Origin: Cristatella mucedo | Taxonomy: Eukaryota > Bryozoa > Phylactolaemata > Cristatellidae | Reading direction: 5' to 3' | DNA length: 64,000 nucleotides | Assembly (NCBI GenBank): GCA_009760855.2 | Contig: WPIO01000320.1 | Span: 15,001-79,000 of the forward strand | Shown here: one piece after another, positions 10,991-21,857 of the stretch | Numbering within the stretch: the stretch's first letter is position 1 | Layout: each line of letters opens with the position of its first letter | Program-made: the position numbers and the translations under genes | The notes under the pieces: generated by a model | The model's input: the letters and a program-made list of their open reading frames with translations, nothing else | What the model was told of the DNA's origin: nothing | Databases searched by the model: none

Positions 10991-11964
10991 GTACTAAACT
11001 GAACCGTCTCTAGCCCCATGCTCGGATTGGTCAGTAGATGCCCAACGGGCTCTGAATGGCTAGACCTACCATGCTAAGCCTTGAATCCAACCCAGTATGT
11101 GTCTGCATGATCCCTAATGGCTCTGACAGGCTCTCTGGATTGAGCAACTGCAGACTTAAGTTGGTTCAAGTGGAAATACATAATAGGCCATGTAACTCAG
11201 TTACATTAAACATTCTGTGATCAAGCCATTATTAGTGAGACTTCGGAGTGGTAGTTTTTGTGTAAGCTTTTTGCATAGGAGCTCCTTTTAGTAGAAGTTC
11301 TTGTTTTCGACTTTAGATTCAGGAAATGCTTCTCCTGCATCTCCTGAAGTTGGCCATGCACGACTGTTGGCAACTGCAGATTATCACTGTAACACACATG
11401 CATACATTTCCTGCGTTCCTAAAAGGATTCTGGCTGTTGTTGCTTTACATATAATTACATATATACACATAATACATATTTACATTTAGTAATAATAGTT
11501 CCCGCATATTTTATTTGACGGTGTCCACGTATCAAACCGCATCGCTGATGAGTTTAATACAGCATTATGCATTGCAGATTTTCTGCAGGCTGTCTCTCTT
11601 TTTAGTTGGAGGAGCTGGATATTCACGACAACTACCTGAAGGCTTACCCAAATGCTACCTTGGGTTTGAAGTCTTCGAAAACTCGACCCTTCAAATAATC
11701 GCTTGGTAAGTGAGAATGCATGACTTTATGCTGTGCATGCATGACTTTATGCTGTGGTATAGATGCATAGATTGGTGAGCAGTCTATCTTAACTGGTGGT
11801 TCTGAATGTATTACTTTTCTTGCTTTAAGGGTAGTTATTTATTGACTACCTGCCAGTCAGGGTCTTTTGAACTCGTATGAAGAGTACATTTCCTTTTAAA
11901 TCAATGAAGAAGTGACCCTTTCCCGGGATAGAGCTTAATTATTACCTCTAAATCCGAAGCCGAG
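10991..11964. other. stretch without recognised gene
   Basis: It holds only short open frames. A small direct repeat (CATGACTTTATGCTGTG, twice near 11720-11760) is present. Nothing else stands out. Confidence 0.3.
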
Positions 11965-12120
11965 CTGGTTTGATCCAGCGGTTAAGGTGCTCGACCCGAC
12001 CGAGCAAGGTCTGACTGAGGTCGCAGGCTTGAGCCCCGAGGTATGTGTTAACCGCCTGAATAGATATTAAGTTCTCTTGTGGCGCTGTACAAATGAATTA
12101 TATATATTTATATTATATAA
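11965..12120 (+). mobile_element. tRNA-derived SINE
   Basis: It is closely similar to the SINE at 2621. The box A region reads TGATCCAGCGGTTAAGG and box B GGCTTGAGCCCC. The tail has CCGCCTGAATAGATATTAAG with the complementary TGGCGCTG, followed by ATATATTTATATT. Confidence 0.8.
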
Positions 12121-13343
12121 TTACATATTATGAATTATGTATTTATATTTTAAGCCGTTACGACCATTTGCAAGTGGCATGGTTATCTCCGGGTAAACGA
12201 TGATTAGCAGTTAATATGTATTAGGCAAATAGTAGCCGTAGAGGCATGTCTGGAAAATACTTTACAGTGTCTCCCATCTACGAATGGCACCGTAATGTTT
12301 TCGGACGGCTTCAGCCAAGGCTGCAGCAGTAGCCTCTGATGGACTAGAGCTCAGTGCAGCTACTTGAGAGTGCTAAAAATTTTTATCAAATAAGTCGATC
12401 CTATCATAACTAAACCTGAAACCTAATATTATTTAGATATCTCTAAATATTCGCCTCTTAAATCTAATGTCAATTCTTTTAGCAGGAAACTCCAAAAAAT
12501 TTCTAAGAATTTTCAGTATTTCGAATTTGCCTATTCAAAGAATAACTAACTATACATGCGACCCAAAATTTTAGTTGTTGACAGACGAGAAGAACATATT
12601 TACGTAAAGTAAATATTTGCATGGGAGTTATGCCTAGCCTCTGTAGGATTTATCTCCCTCGCTGCACATTTATTGATATTTCTTAATACTAACGGAACAA
12701 TCTGCATGAAAATTGGCAAATAGAGAGCAAGGAATAGTATCTATCTTGATGTAACCATAGTTGTCATGTTGTCCTTCTTATGACCTGTAAGAATCTAGGT
12801 TAAATCTTTCACATTTTAAATATTGACCTTTTAGTAGAAGCATACCTGTTTAACTCTACACATTGTTAAAACGTTCCAATGCCCTCGGAAAATGCAAGAA
12901 ACTGAGTTCTATAGAAGCCGTATCTGTAAAAACTAAAGAAAAACTATTATACATGTCAACTGTGTATGCATCTATAATATCCAAGTTCAAATACATTAGG
13001 GAAATATGCAGCTGTACTTACGACACGGACAGTATTGATAACCCGGACTCCTGTAGAAGTGATCTAGATCAGCATATATTACAAACTTCACGTGGGTGGA
13101 TTGCATATCGGCCATTCTGTAGAACTTTCCCGTTCCGAAGGGAATTCTTGGGATAACACTTTTGAAGGAAATTGATCGTTTAAAACATGCACACGATTAA
13201 ACAAAAGTAGTGTCCTTCGGTTTACTGTCATGTAACTTTAAAGCACATACCTAGGAGCATATACCTCAAGTTTTACGTTGATGAGATCATTATTAGCATA
13301 TCTGTGATGCTTGCACGACACCTTGGCAGCATTATGATAAGCC
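12121..13343. other. AT-rich stretch, nothing recognised
   Basis: A plus-strand frame at 12863-13156 (97 codons) lacks any motif I know and has no clear splice context. I do not support a gene here. Confidence 0.25.
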
Positions 13344-13440
13344 GTGTTAAAATTAATAATAATAATAATAGTAATAATGCACGTGATAAAGCGCCCTCAG
13401 AGAACTCAATCTCTTTCTAGGTGCTTTACATTTGATGAAC
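13344..13440 (-). mobile_element. LINE family A 3' tail
   Basis: Minus-strand copy: (TAA)n at 13353-13376, then the stem-loop with GATAAAGCGCCCTCAGAGAA and CTTTCTAGGTGCTTTACA on the plus strand. It is 5'-truncated to about 95 bp. Confidence 0.85.
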
Positions 13441-13734
13441 CAAAATGCCTGCACACCATCCAAATAGGTCAATATAATAAGGACCAACTTGCACAAGAGA
13501 CCACTGCAATCATGTGTACGTCCAAAAAAAAAAAAAATTCCAAATTTCAAGTTGATCGGATAACTATCGGAGATTAGACATAAGATACCGAGATAGCAAG
13601 ATACCAAGGGCTGGGATTTCACCCAGTCTTGAAGTTAAGGTCGGTCGTGAATGGTATAGAAGCTATCGAAAACGACAGAGCTATGCATCGCATAAATTAC
13701 CTGTTCAATTCCTCTGCTGAAAGACCGTTTGCGA

Positions 13735-13863
13735 CAGAAGCTGGCACTCTGCAGGTCCTAGACTGTGGAACTCGCTTCCACTTCTCTTACACAACGACAA
13801 CTACTCTCCTGCTGCCGACTATGGCTCATCCTTTTCATCAGTCCTGAGCTCCTACTTTAATGC
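13735..13863 (+). mobile_element. LINE family B fragment, left part, interrupted
   Basis: It carries the near-C-terminal family B coding block (GGTCCTAGACTGTGGAACTC). At about 13863 it stops, and the alignment resumes at 15569 with no apparent loss. The gap is filled by a family A LINE, so this copy is the older insertion. Confidence 0.75.
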
Positions 13864-15568
13864 TTTCAGATTTCTTCGATCTCTTTTCGATTGTGTGTGC
13901 CAGAAATCGATCCTTCCTCGTTTTGAGTGATTTCAACGTTCACTTTGATTACTTATCTGACGCTGTCAGCACCGAATTTCGTGCATTGCCTGACTCATTG
14001 TCTCTTGTGACTCATGTGCATGGCCCTACTCACATCAAGGGTCACACACTCAACCGGATTTTTTCAAGCAACTGCACTTTGTCATCACCAATTATTATCA
14101 AATTCTGCTTATCTGACCACATGCAGATCTCATTCAATCTACTGTGTGTGCCCAACTCCTCCTCTAAAATAACCTGTGAATCGCAAAAACCTCAAGACCC
14201 TTGACATCGATGCTGTCCGTGCGAGAATATCTACTTCAGCTCTGCTGCTCAATCCTCCCTCCGATCTGTCATCATTGGCAGATAGCTACAACACAACACT
14301 AGCTGACAGGCTCGATGAGTTTGCACCTCTGACAAAGTGCACTGTGCGCCCTCGCCCAGACGGCTTATGGTTTACCACAGACATCAAACTAGCCAGGTCT
14401 ACTAAGCACAAACTTGAAAAAGCATACAGAAGATCAGGACTGTCTGTCCATCTAAAGGCATATGAAGAGTACTGTAGGTCGTACCAATCGATCCTAGCAC
14501 GGGCCAAGTCTTGCTTCTATAAAAAAATTGTTGAATCACGATGCACAATCCGAAAATTCTCATGTCAACAATAAACCATCTCCTCAACCACTCCCAGATT
14601 AGCTTACCTGGTGATCCTTGTGATGATCTAGCGCACCATTCTCTCGATTCTTTGTGCAGAAGATAGACAAGATCAGGGAGTCCATCCCTGCGATGACAAC
14701 ATCCCCACTAGAATGTTTTTCCCCGATTTCTGGCTGCACCTCAATGTCTACATTTAAGCAGGTCACTAGTGATCTAGTCCTGGAGTTCGTATCTCAATCA
14801 AAGAAGACAACAGGTTCTCTGGACCATATTCCCACTGACAGGCTCCTACATTGCATTTATCTGCTGCTGCCATGCATAACTAACATCATTAATATGTCAT
14901 TAGCCTCAGGTCATGTCCCAGCACCTTTCAAAAAAGCTGTAGTCAGGCCACTGCTCAAGAAAGCAAGGCTTGTCTGTCGTGAGCGCCTCAGTTGCCACAT
15001 CACATCACTTCTCGCCGACCTGCACTTGCTGCCAGTCAAGCAACGGATTGACTTCAAGGTTTTGTCGCTCACTTTTAGGTCACTTCATTCTTTGGCTCCA
15101 GCCTATCTCTCAGATCTACTCCCCCACTAGGCCAAGCATCGTACCACCTGCTTTCGAAATCCAATACCTCGTACAAACCTCAAATCCTTTGGAGACTCAT
15201 GTGCATTCAGTTCGTATGCTCCCAAAGCCTGGAACTCCCTCCCGACCTGCGTCAGAACATCCCTCGACTTGACCACATTTAAAAAGAACGTACAAACACA
15301 CCTATTTAGGACAGAATTTGGTTGGTCCCTGTGATTCGTCCTTCTTGTGCTTGTGTATGCTGACACTGTGCAAGATGCCACTAACCACATTTGCATGCTG
15401 ACCCTGTGCATGTCACCCCTAACCATGGCATTCATGTTGTTTATCAAGCATGGTATTACTCACCATTCCATTGCATTTCCCTTTGCAGCAAGTGTAAAGC
15501 ACCTAAAAAGATATTAAGTTCTTTGATGGTGCTTTATCATGTGCATTATTATTATTATTGTTATTAGG
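13864..15568 (+). mobile_element. LINE family A with RT core deleted
   Basis: In order: the C-terminal part of an APE-type endonuclease (VLSDFNVHFD near 13920, SDHMQISF near 14120); the endonuclease-RT linker (13-14.57 kb frame, LDEFAPL, KLEKAYRRSGL); the RT N-terminus up to AVVRPLLKK (about 14960); then directly the RT C-terminus (ARLVCRERLSCHITSLLADL). All central RT motifs, including the catalytic YADD, are absent, a deletion of roughly 1 kb relative to 29.04-30.46 kb. The 3'UTR, stem-loop and ATT tail are intact. It is 5'-truncated and cannot encode an active RT. Confidence 0.85.
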
Positions 15569-15735
15569 CTTCTCACTGCTTCTACTGCTATACCGACTCT
15601 GCTAGGCTTTCCACTTTCTTTTTATTGCTTGAGATGTAGTCTGTTGGCTATCGAATGAGTACCGAAAGCTGCTTTGGCTTTGTGGAGTTGCAGACTGAGA
15701 TACACTACGTTCCATTAGAGGCACATGGAGGCTGC
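15569..15735 (+). mobile_element. LINE family B fragment, right part
   Basis: The fragment continues the family B C-terminus where 13863 stopped (region encoding LPTFSLLRE in other copies), through GTCTGTTGGCTATCGAATG to GTGGAGTTGCAGACTGAGAT. The terminal TTACA-type tail has decayed. Confidence 0.7.
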
Positions 15736-15944
15736 AGTTGCATGCAGCACTCTGCCAGGCTGCAGTTGCATGCAGCCAGGCAGAGATTTGGCAGTGCCTT
15801 GTCTACTAGCTCCTCTACAGACTCCTTCCTCTTCATACCCAAAGCTATCGGCACGTTTCGGCAGGCTTCGAAGAAATAACAGTTCAAAATGCACCTTTGC
15901 TCCAGAGTAAATAAGCAGGTCACTTAAAGGTCATTTTCTTCGTG
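15736..15944. repeat. short direct repeats of GCAGTTGCATGCAGC
   Basis: GCTGCAGTTGCATGCAGC occurs twice in 15730-15778 within a small duplicated unit. No gene is evident. Confidence 0.5.
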
Positions 15945-16740
15945 ATAATAATAGTAATCATAACGCGTACCCTCAGAGAGCTCAATCTCTTTCTATGCGC
16001 TTTACGTTTGCTGCAAATGAAGCACTATCGAATGATTAGTGGCAGCATGCTCAATAAACAACAAGTATGACATGGTTAGGGGTGGCATGCACATGGTCAG
16101 CATGCAAATGTAGTTAGTGGCAGCGGGCAAAGTGTCAGCACGCACAAGCACATAAGGACGAATCACAAACCCACTAAATACTATCTAAAATATATGAGTT
16201 TTAGTTTCTTTTAAGTTTTAACATGTTAGGAGATGTAACACATGGCGATATTGAGTTCCAGGCTTTAATAGGATTTGAACCAAATTCTTAGTCTCCAAAG
16301 GATTTAAGATTTGCACGATGTGTGTGTGAACTGTTAGATTCCGAAAAGCCAATGGTACTATCCTTAGCCTGGTGGACGAGTAGATCTGTGAGGTCGGCTG
16401 GATCCAAAGAATGAAGGGACCTAAAAGTGAGTGACAAAACCTTGAGGTCGTTGCGTTGCTTGACTGGTAGCCAGTGCATGTCAGAGATAAGTGGTGTTAT
16501 GTAGCAACTGCAATGCTCACGCCATACTAGCCTAGCTGCTGAGCTTTGCACCAGCTGTAAGCGCCTGAATGCACATGCCGTAAGACCATCAAGCAATGAG
16601 TTGCAGAAGTCAAGACTGGATTTACACATGCATGGACCAATTTAGATGTGACGTCCCTGTCTCAACAAGCCCAAATTGTAGCAATATTGTATTGCTGAAA
16701 GTAGACAGCCATTACTGTTTTTACGTGACGTAGTTGTCCA
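15945..16740 (-). mobile_element. LINE family A, RT C-terminus and 3' end
   Basis: The minus strand has a 113-residue frame (16288-16629) with LDFCNSLLDGL, RRLQLVQSSAARLVW and HWLPVKQRNDLKVL, typical of the C-terminal part of CR1/L2-group ORF2. The 3'UTR, stem-loop and an interrupted (AAT) tail end near 15947. It is 5'-truncated and the ORF end is frameshifted. Confidence 0.85.
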
Positions 16741-17816
16741 GCAGCCCAAGCTTATTTTGGAGCAGGACACGTCAATTATATGGGGTGATAGCTATTAATT
16801 CTTTGTCACTAATCGAACAAGCCTGTCAGATTTGACCACCATTACTTTTTTATTTGGTCTAATTCAGCCATTCACTGGACTGATTCTCACTGTCAGCATC
16901 TTTATGTAGCTTCTTTGTTTCCTGCTCGATGTTTGGCTGATTATCACTGTGCCAGAGCATGTGTGGATAACTGCAGTGAGTGAAAGTATGGTGTTTTACT
17001 CAGCTGGGCCCTGGTGTGCTGAGACTTGAAACCCACCAGCCGAGTGGCCTCAGGATTTCAGGCAGCTCAATGATTGAGGACAGTACACAATGTAATTGTG
17101 AAATGCCTACGTTCAAAATTTCGTGCATGTGCGATATATTGACAGTACCAGGAACCCGCCTTGTTCAGCACACTCTTTAAAGGCTAATATAATTAAATAT
17201 TGGCTACTGACATTTAGCATTGTACTTGAAACAATAACTGAAGGAATAAAAAAGGTGTGTACAATGACTAGGCTCTTTTATGGAACTTTGCAAATGAGTT
17301 ACTTTTTATTGTACGCCTGGCATGGCACTTATTTTTTAGTATTTAAACCAAAACTACAGCCTGTTGAGTTGCTTTGCTGAGTCGCAGTAGAAATACAATA
17401 ATGTACATTCGCCGCATGACGTAGAGTCTTATCTTTCCTCATGACGGAAGAAAGAACAGACTTTCTCGCTTTAACTAATAACAGTTTATTGGTCTATGCT
17501 AACAAGGAGGTTATATTCCCCATTGACTGCTGTTTTTTGCTTGAGAAAATGTATGTTGTCTAATCATAAAACCTTGGTCGGTAACGATGTAACCAGTGAT
17601 TAACCATGTTCAGTCAGGTATTGATTCCACTGCTCTTTGCTGAATTCTATTAGTAATAATAATAATGAATAATTGTCCAGCAGGTTATTTGTACGGCTGT
17701 GTCTGCTAGCATGCATGCATGAAAGAATATTTATTTATTTTACTCTAATAGTGCCAAGTCGTTATTTGACAATTTTCTGTTGACAATTTTGGTTGAGCTC
17801 TCTTGTTTTGCTTTAG
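16741..17816 (+). other. intron or upstream region of the ROCO exon
   Basis: No coding segment is recognised. It ends with the polypyrimidine tract and acceptor TTGTTTTGCTTTAG directly before the exon at 17817. Confidence 0.4.
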
Positions 17817-19688
17817 GTGATTGACGGACGTGGAAACATGATAACTGAGCTGCCAGATGAAGTTATTCATACCTCACTGACCGTTCTCTCATTGAATGGC
17901 AATCCAATGGTTTTTCCACCTTGTGAGGTGTGTGACCAGGGAGTTGAAGCTATTCGGCAGTATTTCCGAGATAGCACTCAGGGGAAGGAATCGCTATGCT
18001 GTGATACTATCAACATGCTTGGAGACATGGGAGCAGGAAAAACTAGCATCGTTCAGTCTTTACTACTTGGCATGCCATCTCTTGCTGGAGCTGATGATAG
18101 AACTTGTGTGCTAGATCAGAGCCTTGTAAAGATTGAAAATCGGATAATAAATGTGAATGACTTTGGTGGGCATGAAATTTATCAGTGATTCCAATATTTT
18201 TGCCCTCTAAAGGACTTTGCATCATTGCGTTCGACATAAGTGAAGACCTTGAGAAGCAGAAGGAGCAGATAAAGAAGTGGCTTATGACAATATTCTCTAA
18301 GTCAGCCGAGATACGAGTTATCGTAGTTGGCACTCACACTGATCTTCTTAAAAAAAACGACCTCAAAAACGCTGCTCAAGATGTGGAGAACTACGTAAAA
18401 GAACTTCGTTTGTCTGCTAAGCGAGAGCTTGAGCTTCACACCAATGCACTTGCTCGTCAGGATTCCTCTGCAGTAAATATTGATGTCTGCCTTAAACAAT
18501 CTTATGCTGCGATATCAGCTGCTGACATTTCGTTCATAATGATGAGGTGCATTAATAATCCTGAAAGTGGTGGAAGTGATGAGAGTGAAAGTAGCCTGAG
18601 TAAGTTGAAATCAGGAGTCCAAGAGAAGCTTAGGGCTACTGTACAATATCCTGCATCATGGTGTAGTATTATGAAAGACATAACGAAGCATGATTCAGAC
18701 GATGGAAACCGTCAGCCATATTTAGAATGGCATCAGGTCAGAGAAGTGTATGCAAGCTACTTGCAACCGGAGCCCGACGATTCTACACTAAAAGTAATCC
18801 TTCGTTCTCTTGCATCTGTATCCCAGATTATTTGGTTAGAGAGTTCTCCTTCTCTTATAGGCTTTGTATTCCATCAACCTCAGCTTATCATCAGAGAGTT
18901 AAAGAAGGTTTTGCATCACAACCATCCTGATGCACTTCGTAGTTGTGTTGGCACTCAGTTTTACGGCAGCTGTATTAAGGAGTACAATCGCGGCATTCTG
19001 ACTGAGACACTTTTGGAAGCACTGCTTGGAAGCGGAAACATCGTCGATGTGGTCGGAAAATTCATGCAACAGTTTCACATGATCAGCAGGGTTTGTGCAG
19101 TTGGCGAGAAACGATACATAATGCCAAGTAAGCTTTCAGACGATCGGCCTACTAAGCTGCAGCAGTTACTAAGTACATCGACAATGGATCCTCCAGTGTT
19201 ATTCGAGCTTACCTTTTTGGGGGAGTGTATGCCACATGCTTTCTTTCCAACTCTCCTAGCATCAGTACTATCATTTGTCTACAATAGTAAAGCCGAACCA
19301 ATATCTTGGAAGGATGGAATACTGGTCGAACTCTACAGTGTGACTGTAATCATGCTGTGAAACGTAAGCGCTTTAGAAATTATGGCATTTTCAAAATCTG
19401 CCACGAAAGATGTCTGGAAAGGTTTGCAACCACTGCTCATTCACGTCGTCGAATGTGTAGCAGAGTCGTGGCATGGTGTCCAGCCGCTTTGTAAGCTCAT
19501 CTGCCCTCGATCATGAGGAGGCACCGATAGGCCCCAGCCGTGGGTGAAATTTCATGGCCGAACTGTGGCCTGGAATGATCTGGTCAAGCGCGAGCTCTCC
19601 AGGACTGAGCTGCAGCACTCGTCTGATTGGCATTGCCAAGACTGCAACGATGACATACCTGGATTCTGGATGTTTCCAAGGCAGCCAG
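17817..19688 (+). pseudogene. ROCO (LRR-Roc-COR) protein exon, disrupted
   Basis: An acceptor (CTTTAG, ending 17816) opens the exon. Visible domains: the end of an LRR (LTVLSLNGNPMVFPP); a Roc GTPase with P-loop GDMGAGKTS (about 18023-18050) and the switch II-like DFGGHE; a Roc segment with VVGTHTDLL; then the COR region to about 19300 and a cysteine-bearing tail. Roc-COR is a GTPase/dimerisation unit of signalling proteins, often joined to LRR, death or kinase domains. One frameshift at about 18183-18187 and in-frame TGA codons at 19358-19360 and 19514-19516 interrupt it; the frame carries on past both stops to the donor CAG|GTATGA (exon end 19688, phase 1). It is probably a pseudogene; assembly error could explain some lesions. 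Confidence 0.8.
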
Positions 19689-20029
19689 GTATGATCGAAT
19701 CATCAGTGTAATCTTAAGCCACTTGTACCCTTCATCGTGCACAGTTACATGCTAATAAGGCAAGTCATGCACGTTCACTTTAATCAAGAGATACTACAAG
19801 ATTGGAAGAAATATAGAAATGCTAACGCCAATTAGAATTGCAAAAGAGCCATCCGGATGCTTAATATTTTTTTTTATTTTTGTTGCTATGTTGATGAAAT
19901 ATTTTATTGAGAGCCGGTACTGTAGCTAGTGAGAAATTAAGAGGCAGATTAGTACCACTTTCCTGCTCTATACTCTTTTAAATTGTAGTGACAACAATTG
20001 TTGCATGACAGCTTGTTAGCGATCGCTTG

Positions 20030-20146
20030 AAGCTTAGAACAACAAATTTCCTAAGCTTCGTGCCAGTATTACTTAGTAGGCTTAGTTAAGCTTAGAACAA
20101 CAAATTTTTTAAGCTTCGTGCCAGTATTACTTAATAGGCTTAGTTA
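20030..20146. repeat. 58-bp tandem dimer
   Basis: Two near-identical units start AAGCTTAGAACAACAAATTT at 20030 and 20088, each containing TAAGCTTCGTGCCAGTATTA. They differ at a few positions. Confidence 0.9.
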
Positions 20147-20514
20147 ATGTACCTTTTATAAAATTGATGTAATGACAACCGTATAGCATAATATATGCAG
20201 GCAGTTACTATAAAATCGCCATTACCTAATTTCTCATAAAGGTTTAAAATTATTGCTGACTGCATTTTGCCTGGACTTAGTGTCCTGTTTTTTTAATTGT
20301 CATCCAGCCTTGCCCGATAGTAACCTTTTTATGGTTTCGAGCAGGTTTATTTTAGGTGAAACTGCACTATACACATGCACACTCTCACACCCACACACAC
20401 TCACATACACTCACATACAGGTGTGCACGCAAACTCACGCACACATGCATACATACCAATCACATAATATTTGCACTTCTTACGCTAAATGAAAAATAAA
20501 TAAATGATTAAACA

Positions 20515-20668
20515 GCCTCTATTTGTATAGCGACAGTAGAGCCTTTATGGCTATCACCACCGCTTGCAGTGGCAATAAAGAATCGCCCACAGCAGGAATC
20601 GAACCCACGACCTCGCGACTGAGGTCGTGAAAGCAACCGCCTTACCTAGTGTGCCATCACGGCTCACC
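20515..20668 (-). mobile_element. tRNA-derived SINE, second type
   Basis: On the minus strand box A reads TGGCACACTAGG and box B GGTTCGATTCC, which fits the tRNA consensus better than in the other SINEs. The 3' part has AAAGGCTCTACTGTCGCTAT followed by ACAAATAGAGG. The tail is related in shape, not closely in sequence, to the family A stem-loop. The full cloverleaf is not kept, so it is not a tRNA gene. Confidence 0.7.
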
Positions 20669-20709
20669 AAAGCTAAAATCAACCAGCTCTTCTTTTTCTG
20701 GGATGATAG

Positions 20710-20972
20710 TTACCAGTAGTTTCGTTTCTCTACTGGGAATTGCACTGACGCCTTGTAGCTGCAAAAGATCTCATTTAAAATTATTTGTTGAGGCTGATTG
20801 CAAAGAACTGAAGGGTGAACCTTTGCTACCATCAGCATTCCTTCTAATGTGGTTTACAAAACTCCGTGACTGGGTCACTTAATGCTGCTATCAGACGATT
20901 ACCAACTTCTCTTTGAAGGCTCCTGCTCACACCAGGACTTTCGGGATGCAGAGAATTACCTCAAACGACTAG
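20710..20972 (+). pseudogene. unrecognised exon, probably of the ROCO gene
   Basis: The proposed acceptor is TTCTGGGATGATAG|TT and the donor CGACTAG|GTAAAG. Both borders are phase 1, matching the ROCO exon end and the next exon start. The protein includes LLPSAFLLMWFTKLRDWVT and, after a one-base shift at about 20880, LLSDDYQLLFEGSCS and DAENYLKRL. I do not recognise the domain; the size would suit a death-fold or other all-helical module. The frameshift suggests decay. The acceptor is weakly supported. Confidence 0.45.
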
Positions 20973-21135
20973 GTAAAGGCAATCTGTGTAAGCGGCTTGA
21001 CGGTCGTAAGACCATCGTTAGACTCACATGGCTCAATCTAAAGTCTCTTCTTTTTACTGCAGCTAACTTACCTTGCCCTTCCTCTTTGACGCGATGTGAT
21101 TGTATTGAATCGCTGTGCTTCCTTCTTTCTTTCAG

Positions 21136-21225
21136 GTAATGAGGGCAAACCTGCTGCCCTACTGCCTGGTGCCAGCAGCGACCCACCAGCTTTATTGGAA
21201 GCACCTACGAAGAGGTCCTCGGAAG
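21136..21225 (+). CDS. 90-bp phase 1-1 exon, copy 1
   Basis: It is bounded by TTCTTTCTTTCAG and GTAAGC. The 30-codon product begins GNEGKPAALLPG and ends TKRSSE, with no stop. A second copy with the same length and splice sites lies at 59337-59426. It is proline/alanine-rich, probably a linker, and fits between the exons at 20710 and 28175 in phase. No known domain is recognised. Confidence 0.65.
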
Positions 21226-21439
21226 GTAAGCTTGATGATCCGTGAAGGCACACTGGGGAGGGTGGTTTCTTTTTACGAGCTTTTTTAGAGCCTAATGAGG
21301 TGGTACTCAGCCTGCCCATAGGCCGGGCTGAGTGGTGTCAGTCCGGCTGGGGCAGAGCATTGTGGGCATGGTCACGCCCAAAATATCTCCATCTTCGTCA
21401 TTTCGAACTCGCGATTTGATTATATCCATTACTCTGTAA

Positions 21440-21570
21440 AAAACAATAATAATACTTCACTTGATAAATCGCCCTCAGAGAACTCAATCTCTTTCTAGGC
21501 GCTTTACATTTGCTGCAAAGGGAAACACGATTGAATGATGAGTAATATCACTAGTCAACAATGGCCGCTG
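21440..21570 (-). mobile_element. LINE family A 3' tail
   Basis: Minus-strand copy with AATAATAATACTT tail and an almost consensus stem-loop (CTCAGAGAACTCAATCTC on plus), then CTTTACATTTGCTGCAAAGG. 5'-truncated. Confidence 0.85.
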
Positions 21571-21579
21571 CTATCAGTG

Positions 21580-21857
21580 CCCACTCTAGAAATGGCAGCC
21601 ACTTCTCAAATCTAAATGCTTGGTAAATAGCCTGTAACCCTTCACAATCGGTAAGCTCGTTTAATTTGTAATTTGGCAGTAATTTGTATAATTTGACAGT
21701 AATTTGTGACTTAACATGAAGAAAATGCTAATAATTGCTCCGACTACTAAAAGCAGTGCAATTTTTCTGTAAAAACATGCTTCTTTACGATTCTATGATC
21801 AGGGAAATGCTAACTACATGGCACACGCTACTTGAGATAGAGCAGGGGCAGCACAAT
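21580..21857 (-). pseudogene. degraded membrane-anchor coding segment, copy 1
   Basis: On the minus strand one frame reads YRKIALLLVVGAIISIFF, then a degenerate stretch with stops. It aligns with 62964-63215 (YRKIATFFILGAIVSIFF) over about 230 bp. The pattern is a basic residue pair followed by a hydrophobic helix, as in type II membrane proteins. This copy contains in-frame stops and lies next to a family B tail. Confidence 0.55.

Larger units (their letters stand above)
19689..20709 (+). other. putative intron
   Basis: It lies between donor 19689 and the proposed acceptor at 20708-20709. It contains a 58-bp tandem dimer, a CA/CT-rich tract near 20380-20450 and a tRNA-derived SINE. Confidence 0.45.

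Noticed and set aside
20560-20668. A true tRNA gene on the minus strand
   Set aside because: Box B is good but paired stems and an anticodon arm are not clear, and a SINE body follows.
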